Of a DNA stretch of 64,000 bases, positions 18,347 through 26,700 are shown piece after piece. Where the stretch lies: positions 186,001 to 250,000 of the forward strand of contig CAVYKK010000028.1 of the NCBI GenBank assembly GCA_963769045.1. Reading direction: 5' to 3'. Numbering within the stretch: the stretch's first letter is position 1; each line of letters begins with the position of its first letter. The translations under genes and the position numbers were made by a program. Under the pieces are notes generated by a model. That model ran no database searches. It was not told the DNA's origin and worked only from the letters and a program-made list of their open reading frames with translations. This DNA comes from Methanocella_A sp963769045 (GTDB lineage: Archaea > Halobacteriota > Methanocellia > Methanocellales > Methanocellaceae).

Positions 18347-18520
18347 ATGTTGTATACGCTGAGCCGGCATTTAACGCAACGTACGCTACGGCCGCGACGT
18401 ACGCTACGTTTTATCAGGTAATGGCAAGTGCAGCCTAATTATTTAACGTCGTGTACGTCGTGTACGTCGTGTTTGGTACCTTATCAACCTGTACAAAAAG
18501 TTACAAGAATGACTATGTCT
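18347..18520. repeat. Palindromic MITE-like repeat, copy 2
   Basis: Shares its left end with copy 1: TGTATACGCTGAGCCGGCA at 18351-18369, then GACGTACGCTACG units to about 18410. The right part differs, with tandem GTCGTGTACGTC units at 18446-18470. It ends in ACAAAAAGTTACAAGAATGACTATG, as copy 1 does. The stretch TTTTATCAGGTAATGG (18409-18424) appears in copy 1 in the opposite orientation. Confidence 0.8.
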
Positions 18521-18578
18521 TAGCGGCCGCAAAACCTATTTATAAAGCCGGCATGTCCTTATAGTAAAAGGGTGGGCC

Positions 18579-19697
18579 ATGGGCGGTTACATCAGGGTGC
18601 TGTTTTTCGCTGTACTTGTACTGGCGATCGCCGTTTCGGGATGCTCGCTTCCCGGAGGGAGGTCAGACGTACTACAGCCGGTCTCGCCGACACCGACGCC
18701 TGTGCCCACGCCGACGCCCACGCCCGTACCGACTCCGACTGTGACTCCCGCCCCGGCTGTGACGGCGCCCCGGGCAGGAGCGGCCGTCGAAGGAAACTAT
18801 AGCCGGACCTATGACTGGAAGTACAAGGATATCCACTGGTCGTTCACGGCGGTCGTGCAGAAAGCCCTCTACGATCTCTTCAAGGAAAAGCCACACAGCA
18901 CCTACGTCAGCTTCGCCGGCTATGCCATGGCAACTGAGGACCGGGACAGCCTCGGCAGCGCGGCCTCGCAATTCCGCCAGAGCGGCGCCGAGAAGGGCTA
19001 TACGCGTTATGACGATGCCATGAACATCATCACCCTGGTCCAGTCGGTGCCCTACGTGGATGACCATCCCACGGGCGCGCCGAAGTACCCGCTGGAGACG
19101 CTGGTGGAAGGCCAGGGGGACTGCAAGGACAAGGCCGTACTGGCCGCAGCGCTGCTCCGCGAGGCGGGCTTCGACGTGGTGCTGCTCAAGTTCCCCGAGC
19201 ACCTCTCGGTTGGCATAAATGTCGATGCCGCCGGCACGAGCTACGAGTATAACGGCGTAAGGTACTATTATGCGGAGACCACCGGCGGGAACTGGCAGAT
19301 CGGCGAGGTGCCGGATCAGCTTAATACGGTCACTCCGACAGTCCTGCCGCTACTCAAAAATCCTACCCTGGAGGTCAGCGTGACCGCAGCGCCGATAAGC
19401 AACGCCAGCGGCGTCGTCAATTATCGGGCGGAATACCTGATCTGCAACGCGGGGCCCGGCACTGCCAGGAACCTGGTGCTGACGGTGCGCGCGATGGCGC
19501 TGGCGCAGGGAGAGAATATGGCGTGGGAGCCGGTGCAGACCATCCCGCTGGGCGACCTGGCCGAAGGCCAGAGGGTCCTGTCGGATACTTTACTGATGAT
19601 GCAGGCAGGAGAGCCGACCCGTGTCGAATGCATAATCACGGGCGATAACGTTGACCGGACACAGTCGAGCACGGGCAATTTCGTAGCCGGAACTTAA
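18579..19697 (+). CDS. Lipoprotein with transglutaminase-like domain
   Basis: A 372-residue exported protein. The hydrophobic N-terminus ends in a lipobox (AVSGCS, Cys22), followed by a Pro/Thr-rich linker made of PTPTPVP repeats (about 36-62). The central domain resembles transglutaminase-like cysteine proteases: Cys in EGQGDCKDKA (about residue 181), His in PEHLSVG (about 208) and a following YYYAETTGG. The C-terminal 100 residues are beta-rich and resemble a surface domain. Probably an extracellular protein-processing or cross-linking enzyme, or an inactive binding version. Substrate unknown. Confidence 0.8.
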   Translation: MGGYIRVLFFAVLVLAIAVSGCSLPGGRSDVLQPVSPTPTPVPTPTPTPVPTPTVTPAPAVTAPRAGAAVEGNYSRTYDWKYKDIHWSFTAVVQKALYDLFKEKPHSTYVSFAGYAMATEDRDSLGSAASQFRQSGAEKGYTRYDDAMNIITLVQSVPYVDDHPTGAPKYPLETLVEGQGDCKDKAVLAAALLREAGFDVVLLKFPEHLSVGINVDAAGTSYEYNGVRYYYAETTGGNWQIGEVPDQLNTVTPTVLPLLKNPTLEVSVTAAPISNASGVVNYRAEYLICNAGPGTARNLVLTVRAMALAQGENMAWEPVQTIPLGDLAEGQRVLSDTLLMMQAGEPTRVECIITGDNVDRTQSSTGNFVAGT

Positions 19698-19835
19698 CCG
19701 CGCTTATTTCTGGTCTGGCATGCTTCAGTGTCAGCAGGCCCCTATGCCACTCAGGACGGTCTTGCTTCCGCCTGTCTTCAAGCGTAATGGTTATTTATAT
19801 AAATTATTATATTATAATTAATTGAGGACTGTACT

Positions 19836-20150
19836 ATGCCAGAGTTTTCAACTAATTTTTCAGGAATGAAAGCAGACAGGAAGCTGACCGACGAGGAGCT
19901 GAAGCGCGCCATCCGGTTCGACATTGCCGCGGAGTACGAGGCAGTGCAGCTGTACCTGCAGCTGGCCGAGTCTACGGACAATAAGCTGGCGATCACCGTG
20001 CTGCGGGACATTGCGAAGGAGGAGCTGGAGCACGCCGGCGAGTTCCTGCGGCTGCTGCACGAGCTGGCGCCGGACGAGCAGGAGCACTACGACGAGGGCG
20101 CCGGTGAAGTCGAGGACATGATGAAGAAGCTGAAAGCGAAGAAGAAATAG
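19836..20150 (+). CDS. Ferritin-like demi-protein (encapsulin-cargo/rubrerythrin type)
   Basis: A 104-residue two-helix protein. Carboxylate ligands appear as FDIAAEYEAVQLY in helix 1 and DIAKEELEHAGEF (ExxH) in helix 2, the pattern of the encapsulated-ferritin family, where two subunits make one di-iron ferroxidase site. The tail is Lys-rich (KKLKAKKK). No encapsulin shell gene is in the window. It could also be a short rubrerythrin relative. The gene stands alone behind an A/T-rich promoter (TATATAAATTATTATATTATAA region, about 19795-19820). Confidence 0.75.
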   Translation: MPEFSTNFSGMKADRKLTDEELKRAIRFDIAAEYEAVQLYLQLAESTDNKLAITVLRDIAKEELEHAGEFLRLLHELAPDEQEHYDEGAGEVEDMMKKLKAKKK

Positions 20151-20308
20151 CCTTTCCCGTTTCAGCCTCCCTCATGGGATGCCGCGATATGATATGCACT
20201 GAACCGGACAATGTCGCAGCATTCCACTTAAACGGGAACTGGTATTTTTATCCGTTAACTGCTTTTATTTAGATAAGTTCAATTTTTTGCACCAGAGGTG
20301 GCCCGGAG

Positions 20309-22099
20309 ATGAAGCTTAACTCGATCAGGGTAAAGACGATATTGATACTGATATCACTGGTCATTCTCCCCATATTGCTGGTAGGCATAGCCGGCACGCT
20401 GTTCTACCGCGATGTCATCCGGCAAAACATCTGGGACGATAACCTCGGTCAGGCCAAAGCGCTGTCGGCATACGTGGACAGCCGCCTGAACTATTCGACC
20501 CTGTACCTGAACAGCATGGCAAGCAGGCCACTGGTCATCAGTGACCTTGAGAACAATAAAAGCTCTGTACTTAACCTGACAATTGAGTTCGCAAGCCGGG
20601 AGACCGATTTTAACTCGATCTACGTGATGGATAGCGCAGGCACGATCGTGTCGGCCTATCCTAACAGCTGGATGCTCGGGAACGGCAGCATTTTTAAGCC
20701 TGCGACGAGCAGGATTGCCAGCGGGTCGGAGTATATCGGCGGCCCGTTCCTTAACGAGACAGGGGAACCCGTGATCGTCATAGGCGTGCCTGTCACTGAC
20801 AGTAACGACACGTTACTCGGCGCCATCGTCGGCGAGATCGATTCGGACGTGCTGGGCAGCGATCTCTTCAGTACACAGGACAAGTACCGGCAATATATCT
20901 ATATGGTCAATGGCACGGGGCACATCATCGTGCATAACAACCGGAGCTATATGACGTCCCTTATGGACTATTCCCCTGTGCCGGCGGTCCGGGAGGTCAT
21001 GCGGGGCAATACTGGCATAATGGAGCAATATAACCCCATTGAGCATGAGGATCGGCTGGCGGCCTTCTCGGTGGTGCCCGGCACCGGCTGGGGCATCGTC
21101 ATTGCAGTTCCGGTCGACGTGGCTTACCATCCGATTTACCAGTCCACCTACATGTTCGCGGCAGTAACCCTGGCCCTGGCGATATTGACTGCTATCATAG
21201 CCATATTGCTGGGGGATTACCTGGTGAGGCCGATCACCGGCATCTCGACAGCTACGAAGAAGATGATAAACGGGGGCGACTATTACCGGTACCTCCCTAC
21301 AGGCAGGAACGACGAGATCGGCGAGCTGGCCCGCTCCTTCGACACCATGTCCCGGCGGATAATGTCGGATAAGGAGCGCATCACGGAGGAAAAGAACCGG
21401 GCAGAGCTCTACGTCGACGTCATGGGCCATGACATCAACAACCTGAACCAGTCGGCCATGGCCAATCTCGAGTTAATCAAGGACGACCCCGGGCTCACTG
21501 AAGACGAAAGAGCCTCGGTTAACGCTGCGCTGGGGGCAGTCATGGGCAGCGCCGGCATCATCGACAACGTACGGAAGATACAGCGGATTAACGAGGAGAG
21601 GCTTGATGTCATCCCGGAGGACCTGGACCGCCTGATAGTGGCATGCATTGAGGATACGCCCCGGCCAAAGGGAAAAGAGGTCGCCATTAATTATGCCCCG
21701 CATCCAGGGCTGATGATCCGTGGCAACCCGCTGTTGAAGGAAGCCTTCTGCAACCTGATCGGCAACTCGATCAAATACTCGGGCGACAGGGTAACCATCG
21801 ATATTGGCGTGGAAAAAACAGAAAAGGCGGGAAGGCAGTATTACGATGTGATCTTTGAGGATAACGGTAATGGCATCCCGGACGACGTGAAGCCGAAGCT
21901 CTTCAGGCGGTTCCAGCGGGGCACGACCAAAGCCCGGGGCAAAGGCCTGGGGCTGTATATAGTGAGAAGCCTGGTCGAAAAGCTGGGCGGCTCGGTCGGC
22001 GTGGAAAACCGGGTGCCCGAAGACTACACGAAGGGCAGCAAATTCATCGTCTCGCTGCCGGCCTGCAAGGAGTGTAAAGATGGAATTCCAATGCCCTGA
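20309..22099 (+). CDS. Membrane sensor histidine kinase with extracellular Cache domain and HAMP
   Basis: A 596-residue kinase. The first membrane helix is at about 10-33, followed by a dCache-type extracellular sensor (about 35-270, with FNSIYVMDSAGTIVSAYP and YIGGPFLNETGEPVI), a second helix (about 278-302), HAMP (about 300-350) and a kinase core with H-box MGHDINNLNQ, N-box (LIGNSIKYSG), G1 (EDNGNGIPDD) and G2 (GKGLGLYIVRS). Cache domains usually bind small organic ligands outside the cell. The last 20 bp overlap the response regulator gene, so the two form a two-component pair. Confidence 0.92.
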   Translation: MKLNSIRVKTILILISLVILPILLVGIAGTLFYRDVIRQNIWDDNLGQAKALSAYVDSRLNYSTLYLNSMASRPLVISDLENNKSSVLNLTIEFASRETDFNSIYVMDSAGTIVSAYPNSWMLGNGSIFKPATSRIASGSEYIGGPFLNETGEPVIVIGVPVTDSNDTLLGAIVGEIDSDVLGSDLFSTQDKYRQYIYMVNGTGHIIVHNNRSYMTSLMDYSPVPAVREVMRGNTGIMEQYNPIEHEDRLAAFSVVPGTGWGIVIAVPVDVAYHPIYQSTYMFAAVTLALAILTAIIAILLGDYLVRPITGISTATKKMINGGDYYRYLPTGRNDEIGELARSFDTMSRRIMSDKERITEEKNRAELYVDVMGHDINNLNQSAMANLELIKDDPGLTEDERASVNAALGAVMGSAGIIDNVRKIQRINEERLDVIPEDLDRLIVACIEDTPRPKGKEVAINYAPHPGLMIRGNPLLKEAFCNLIGNSIKYSGDRVTIDIGVEKTEKAGRQYYDVIFEDNGNGIPDDVKPKLFRRFQRGTTKARGKGLGLYIVRSLVEKLGGSVGVENRVPEDYTKGSKFIVSLPACKECKDGIPMP

Positions 22100-22478
22100 A
22101 GGTTGTCTCGTTGGCATTGCGATCGTGGAGGACGAAAGGGCGCTTGTCGACATCTATAAGCGGGTATTCGCCAGGCACAAAATATTCGTCTGTTTCGTGG
22201 CCTTTGACGGCTACGAAGCGCTCCGGAAGTTCATCGAATGCACGCCCAAACCGCATGTAATCCTCATGGATCACCGTTTACCGGGGATGTCCGGCATCGA
22301 GGTCACGAGGGAGATCCTGAAGCTCGACCCGGAAGCGAAGGTTGTGTTTCTGAGCGCCGACGTAGACGTGAAAGATGAAGCGTTAAAGGCCGGTGCCAGG
22401 GCGTTCCTGAAGAAGCCGGCCAGTATCGCCGAAATTTTGAAAGCTATAAATGACGCGCTGGCTGACGGCCATAAATAA
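22080..22478 (+). CDS. Single-domain response regulator (CheY-like)
   Basis: A 132-residue receiver domain with no output domain. The acidic pocket is in AIVEDERALV, the phosphoacceptor Asp in VILMDHRLPGMSG, Ser/Thr in VFLSADVD and the conserved Lys in FLKKPASI. The gene overlaps the upstream kinase by 20 bp and is very probably its phosphorylation partner. Without a DNA-binding domain it would act through protein contacts or as a phosphate relay or sink. An extra cysteine-containing N-terminal stretch (MEFQCPEGCL) precedes the domain. Confidence 0.93.
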   Translation: MEFQCPEGCLVGIAIVEDERALVDIYKRVFARHKIFVCFVAFDGYEALRKFIECTPKPHVILMDHRLPGMSGIEVTREILKLDPEAKVVFLSADVDVKDEALKAGARAFLKKPASIAEILKAINDALADGHK

Positions 22479-22488
22479 AGAAAAAAGA

Positions 22489-22502
22489 GCGCCTTTCGGC
22501 GC
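22489..22502 (+). terminator. Short hairpin after the two-component operon
   Basis: A GCGCC/GGCGC stem with a TTTC loop lies 10 bp after the response regulator stop and is preceded by an A-rich run. It is a plausible end-of-transcript structure. Confidence 0.4.
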
Positions 22503-22504
22503 CC

Positions 22505-22648
22505 TCACGGGTTGAGGGGCGGCAGGCCACGGCCGGCCCTCCGGTGCCTGTCGAGCTTTTCGGGAACGGCCTTCTTCTCCTTAGCCGGCACGCACTCGAA
22601 GGTCTCCATGCTCTGGCCTGGTGCCACTCGCCTTTCCCATTCTTCCAT
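22505..22648 (-). CDS. Possible 47-residue protein, hypothetical
   Basis: An open frame MEEWERRVAPGQSMETF and so on, ending RGLPPLNP. The start is preceded on the minus strand by GGGGGTCGGAG, a good ribosome site, which is the main reason to list it. The sequence is charged with a basic Pro-containing tail. No family was recognised. It lies in a 370-bp gap between the response regulator and TrmO, and may be spurious. Confidence 0.35.
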   Translation of the reverse strand: MEEWERRVAPGQSMETFECVPAKEKKAVPEKLDRHRRAGRGLPPLNP

Positions 22649-22849
22649 TTCTCCGACCCCCGTCCATGACCTGGCCGGCCACAGACATACGGCATGTATG
22701 AAACTATCTTGAAAAACGTTCATCCGGCATGTTGCGGAATGGCTAAGGCAGCCTGAAATGATCGTCGAAGGCCACTCGTGCCGAGTATAATAAATCACAA
22801 AATTTTTATTGCGGCCGTTTATTTCGGCAACCGGCCCGGATCGCTCCGA

Positions 22850-23341
22850 TCATCGCTTACCCAGTTCCCGGGGCGTATACTGGCCGGCTTTTCGAGAGTC
22901 AGTGTCCCGCGCGTCCACCCAGCCGCAGCATGCGTTCTCGCGGCAGTCGAACTGGCGTACGTAAGGCTTGATATCCAGCAGCGGTGTGCCGTCCAGTATG
23001 TCGACGCATGCCACCTCGAGCACGTTTCCTCTCACATTTTTGAGCTCTACGACCGAGAGGCCGATGGGGTTTGGCCTGCGGTTGTACCGTATGGCGAAGA
23101 TGCCGCGCTCTTTCGACCCGTCGAGATAGGGCTTTGCGACCAGCGAATACTCTTCGGCCTTGTGGAAGTGGTAAATGAGAAAGAGATGGGAAAAACCCTC
23201 GATGTCCTTCAGGCCGGCCGCAAACTCCGGGAAGACTTCTACCGTGCCCTTCGCTTCGCTGAAGGTGCCCTGGATGGGCGTATCTTCCATTACCTTAAAG
23301 GGGGTGTGTATGATGCCGATGGCCCTGTACGTGAACTCCAT
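22850..23341 (-). CDS. trmO: tRNA (N6-threonylcarbamoyladenosine37-N6)-methyltransferase TrmO family
   Basis: A 163-residue member of the TrmO/YaeB (UPF0066) family, SAM-dependent methyltransferases that modify t6A37 to m6t6A in certain tRNAs. Signatures: YRAIGIIHTPF at the start, GFSHLFLIYHFHKAEE, the conserved RPNPIGLSVVELKN, and DILDGTPLLDIKPYV. A C-terminal CRENACCGWVD is shared by many archaeal forms. Length fits single-domain archaeal members, which lack the extra C-terminal domain of E. coli TrmO. Confidence 0.9.
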   Translation of the reverse strand: MEFTYRAIGIIHTPFKVMEDTPIQGTFSEAKGTVEVFPEFAAGLKDIEGFSHLFLIYHFHKAEEYSLVAKPYLDGSKERGIFAIRYNRRPNPIGLSVVELKNVRGNVLEVACVDILDGTPLLDIKPYVRQFDCRENACCGWVDARDTDSRKAGQYTPRELGKR

Positions 23342-23447
23342 TTTATCATTATCAATAACGTCATCCTATATATGCTACAGCACGTATTAACATATATATA
23401 GAAATGTTCGGACGTACAGGTGTTTGTTTGACGGGAGCGGTAATAGA

Positions 23448-24233
23448 ATGATCTATGCCAGAAAGTACGGGAAACCGCCTTATTCTGTCGTACTTGTCCA
23501 TGGCGGACCGGGCGCGCCTGGAAGCATGGCGCCGGTAGCCCGCGAACTGTCGCAGGCCTGTGGCGTCATCGAACACCTGGAGTCCGCCAGTACCATCGAC
23601 GGGCAGGTCCGGGAACTGCTGGAAGACCTGCAGGAGCACGGGCAACTGCCGGTCACGCTGATCGGCCACTCGTGGGGCGCATGGCTCGTTTTCATTTTTG
23701 CTGCCAGATACCCTGAGATGGTACGGAAGCTGATACTGGTCAGCAGCGGCCCGTTCGAGGAACGCTATGCCGGCGGGATCATGGAGACACGGCTGCGACG
23801 CCTGAGCAATGACGAGAGACATCAGGTCGCTGCCCTGACCACATCGCTACAGAACCCTGACACAAAGAACAAGACTTCCCTCTTTTCGCTTTACGGCGCG
23901 CTGATGTCGAAAGCAGATGCCTTCGACCCCGTGCCCGGGGACAAGAAAGACGTGATCGAGTTCCAGGATAACGTCTACCAGGACGTGTGGCTTGAGGCGG
24001 CCAGGCTGCGACAGAGCGGAGAGCTGCTGGCGCTGGCGAAAGACATCCGGTGCCCCGTGCTGGCCATCCACGGCGACTATGATCCGCATCCCGTGGAAGG
24101 AGTAATTGTGCCGCTGGGCATGGCGTTGAAGGACTTCAGGTTCGTCCTGCTGGAGAAGTGCGGCCACGAGCCCTGGAAAGAGCGGGCGGCGAAAGATCGG
24201 TTCTACAAAATACTGAAGGACGAGCTGAGGTAA
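23448..24233 (+). CDS. Alpha/beta-hydrolase
   Basis: About 261 residues. The oxyanion loop HGGPGAPG, nucleophile elbow GHSWGAW, acidic residue in HGDYDPHP and catalytic His in KCGHEPW give a complete Ser-Asp-His triad. The HGGPG motif is typical of proline iminopeptidase-like hydrolases, but the cap domain (about 120-190) is short and divergent, so the substrate is open (peptide, ester or lactone). The ATG at 23448 follows GGGAG; an upstream TTG at 23424 is also in frame. Confidence 0.85.
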   Translation: MIYARKYGKPPYSVVLVHGGPGAPGSMAPVARELSQACGVIEHLESASTIDGQVRELLEDLQEHGQLPVTLIGHSWGAWLVFIFAARYPEMVRKLILVSSGPFEERYAGGIMETRLRRLSNDERHQVAALTTSLQNPDTKNKTSLFSLYGALMSKADAFDPVPGDKKDVIEFQDNVYQDVWLEAARLRQSGELLALAKDIRCPVLAIHGDYDPHPVEGVIVPLGMALKDFRFVLLEKCGHEPWKERAAKDRFYKILKDELR

Positions 24234-24245
24234 ACAGTGGTTTCA

Positions 24246-24335
24246 CAGCCGGTCCGGCTGTGGCCGCCGAGCCGGGCGCTCGCGCGCGTACACATGTGCA
24301 TGCCGGGCTGTCGACAGGATACCCGACCCCGGACA
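24246..24335. other. Intergenic structured stretch with alternating CG/CA tract
   Basis: CAGCCGG/CCGGCTG arms at about 24247-24261 are followed by a long alternating purine-pyrimidine run (CGCTCGCGCGCGTACACATG, from 24277). The motifs TCACAGCCGG, GGGCGCTCGCGCGCG and GTCGACAG recur in the same order near 44868-44925. No coding sense was found. Confidence 0.5.
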
Positions 24336-24347
24336 CCGGTAATATGA

Positions 24348-24926
24348 TTATTTAAGAGCTTCATCCTGCTTCGCCGGGCAGAAGTTGCAGATAGAGCTTT
24401 CCACATCTTTCTCCTTATCCCGGATTGGGCAGATGAATTCCGTCCCCTGCTGCTTTACCGTGAATCCGCCCGGGAACGGCATGCCTACCGGGTGGCCGGG
24501 CTGGTCGAGTACGAACATGTAGAAAGCGCTGACCAGATAATAGAACACGTGGAACCGGTCGAACTCGCCATCATCGCCGCCGAAGCCGATCTCGTCGGCG
24601 GGGGCCTTCATGGTTGCCATCATGGCGAAGTACTCCCGGTACAGCTTCAGGTCACTCACCGTGCCGGATAGCAGACGGTGCTCGTTTTTACCATACATGG
24701 ACATGATCTTACAGTAGCGGCCGAAGTACTGCTCGGCGAAGTGGGGCTTCACCTTCTCCCGGTAGGGCGAAGGAAGCATGCTGACTTCACGCTCCAGCCT
24801 GGCGCTGGCCCACTGGAGGTCGGCGAGGGTGTAGCGGGAGAGGGCTCTGCAGAGGGCTTCGGCGATCGCACTTTTCTCGGTCAGGCCTGCCAGCGTTTGA
24901 ATGAGTTGCAGATCATAGTCGTCCAT
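24348..24926 (-). CDS. UPF0305 / DUF2115 family protein
   Basis: A 192-residue protein of the methanogen-centred DUF2115 family. The C-terminal half carries the family pattern VGMPFPGGFTVKQQG, then CPIRDK and a final CNFCPAKQ, giving a cluster of Cys that could bind metal. The N-terminal half is helical. The biochemical role is not established. It stands alone, with its 3' end facing the hydrolase gene across a structured intergenic stretch. Confidence 0.85.
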   Translation of the reverse strand: MDDYDLQLIQTLAGLTEKSAIAEALCRALSRYTLADLQWASARLEREVSMLPSPYREKVKPHFAEQYFGRYCKIMSMYGKNEHRLLSGTVSDLKLYREYFAMMATMKAPADEIGFGGDDGEFDRFHVFYYLVSAFYMFVLDQPGHPVGMPFPGGFTVKQQGTEFICPIRDKEKDVESSICNFCPAKQDEALK

Positions 24927-24996
24927 GGAATACGAGTATCAATGTCAAAACAGGATAAAAGGTTTCTGCGACATGTGAGTATACTTTGTTCAGGCT

Positions 24997-25205
24997 ATGC
25001 GACCCCTGTCACGCCCGCCAGGGGCGCCAAGAGCCAAGGGCGCCAGGACGTTTGCGGATAAGACCGTCAATACTGAGTGCTTTCATTCATACTCGCCCGT
25101 GCAAACGAGGCAGCCCATCGATGTGTTTTTCGATTCCATTTTTAACCAAATAACCTTGGCGAACTTGGCCCTTGGCGCCCCTGGCGGGCCTGACAGGGGT
25201 CGCAT
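24997..25205. repeat. Long imperfect inverted repeat
   Basis: The left arm (24997-25047) starts ATGCGACCCCTGTCACGCCC; the right arm (25154-25205) is its near-perfect reverse complement. Both contain GGGCGCCAAG phrases. The pair encloses about 105 bp and would form a large hairpin. No coding sense was found. It lies upstream of both flanking genes' 5' or 3' ends (DUF2115 start and cupin end). Confidence 0.8.
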
Positions 25206-25263
25206 TGTATAGAAACGGCAGATACGGGATTATAACCAGACTTCATCACGAGCTCCAACAGTA

Positions 25264-25656
25264 TTACCGCAGTGCCGGAACGAACTTCGCTGTCAGGCAG
25301 ATATCCCCGCCATCCGCGGACACGATATGCGGTATCCCGGGCGGGGTAACGTATGAGAAGCCCGGCTTACAGGCCATCTTTTTGCCATCGATGATCATGG
25401 ACCCGCTGCCCGTAAGGACCTCGTTGAGCTCCCATTCGATCTTGTGGTCATGCTCGCCCACTTCGAAGCCCTTTTTGATCATTACCAGATGGCAGCTGAA
25501 CGCGCCTTTTGTATCTGCGGCCGTTACCAGGTCTTTCAGGAAAACGCCCTTGAACGCCGGATGCTCGTACCAGGGCAGCTTAGCCGCATCGATCTCTTTC
25601 CCCGGGAGGATGATTTTCCCGTCGGCAAATAACTCGACGACATTGTTACCACACAT
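25264..25656 (-). CDS. Cupin-domain protein
   Basis: A 130-residue single cupin. Motif 1 is seen as GFEVGEHDHKIEWELNEVL, with two His and a Glu as likely metal ligands, and motif 2 as GFSYVTPPGIPHIV. Such small cupins bind metals and act in sugar, acid or sensor roles; the substrate is not predictable. Residues KGVFLKDLVTAADT precede the barrel. It has no operon partner and lies beside the degenerate region 25.7-27.1 kb. Confidence 0.85.
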   Translation of the reverse strand: MCGNNVVELFADGKIILPGKEIDAAKLPWYEHPAFKGVFLKDLVTAADTKGAFSCHLVMIKKGFEVGEHDHKIEWELNEVLTGSGSMIIDGKKMACKPGFSYVTPPGIPHIVSADGGDICLTAKFVPALR

Positions 25657-25846
25657 GTCTACGCCTCGTGATTAAAGTAATAGCTATGAGGGATATATGC
25701 TTTCACTCCAGGACAATCCGGGCTGTGCCTGTGAAAGTCTTCACGAATGTGTTGAGGCCGCGCCGTTGATCAGACCGATAGCCGAAAAGGCCGTCTAGCA
25801 AGGCATGTAAAAAGAAAAAGGAGACCCGGGCGATAGGTCCGGGTCG

Positions 25847-26160
25847 TTATGCAGACTTGACGCTGATCGTCCAGTCGCCACCCGAGGTGACATGAGCAGA
25901 TAAACGCCGTCTTTAGTCACGGTCACTACCTTGGAGCTGTCCTTCGTGCCGATTGTCGTTGGTCACGCAGTCCCTTCGAATTGTTCCCGTTACTGTCAAT
26001 CGTCAGCGTACACGGTGAAATTGCCGGCGGACCGGGCAGTTTGAATCGTCCGGGATTGCTTGATTCGAACCTACCGGACCCATGTTTGAGACAGAACGGC
26101 ACATCCGTTAGATCTTCCGACCTGGCATTCTTCTTCGATCCGATATCTACCGTCACACGG
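25847..26160 (-). pseudogene. Decayed secreted/lipoprotein-type gene
   Basis: Minus-strand reading gives protein-like fragments in successive frames: FESSNPGRFKLPG, CTLTIDSNGNNSKG, then TTIGTKDSSKVVTVTKDGVYLL, then HVTSGGDWTISVKSA and stop at 25847. Together they resemble the C-terminal beta domain of small archaeal or bacterial exported proteins, in which binding to a ligand is followed by a D-G-x-Y-L-L-x-V-x-x-x-G-x-W-x-I ending. At least two frameshifts and a missing 5' part show that the gene is dead, unless sequence quality is very poor here. Confidence 0.6.
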
Positions 26161-26251
26161 TATGGATTAAATAGATAATTATAATAATGCTGTTAAAAAC
26201 ATATTCTATAGAGAACCATAATGGCGCTGACGTCCACTTAGGCTGCTCACC

Positions 26252-26700
26252 GTGATCAGGAACCCGTGGAAGGTGACGTTCGAGCAGATGTCAATCGTAC
26301 GCGGAGCGTTATTTTGTGTTATACCCTTAATTGTCTGATATCAAAATGTCATGGGCGGCCGGGAAATTTTCCAGCCGATCATCCGGGTCATCGTCTACGT
26401 GAGCTGTTCCGACGGCCTGGGCGGGATCGTCTATAGTATATTGGGGTTCTCCGAACATTATATTCAACACGACTTGATCTATCAGATCGCGGTGGAATTT
26501 CTACGGCCGTTGACGGCAGCAGTCATGGGCGTTATTGTTTTTTTCTTCATCGTGGGAGGCCTGATCGGGCTGGGCATGCCCCTGCAAACCAGCAGCCGGA
26601 CCGTCCAGCTTCACGGAAAATTACAGTATGGCCTGGTTCACCGTGACGCGCTCATGTTTTTTTGGGCTGGTCTTCTGGCACGGGCGTCGGACGATCTAGC
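26252..26700 (+). pseudogene. Decayed membrane-protein gene
   Basis: Fragments in different plus-strand frames look coding: VIRNPWKVTFEQMSIVRGAL from a GTG at 26252, interrupted by a stop near 26336, then from about 26351 GREIFQPIIRVIVYVS, LGGIVYSILGF and two hydrophobic segments (AAVMGVIVFFFIVGG). After about 26620 the reading loses protein character. The arrangement resembles a Yip1-like or similar multi-pass membrane protein broken by frameshift and truncation. The family is a guess. Confidence 0.35.

Noticed and set aside
26040..26100. tRNA-like TTCGAACC stretch (GATTCGAACCTACCGGACCC)
   Set aside because: No acceptor or anticodon stem could be built around it; it is better read as part of the decayed exported-protein gene on the minus strand.
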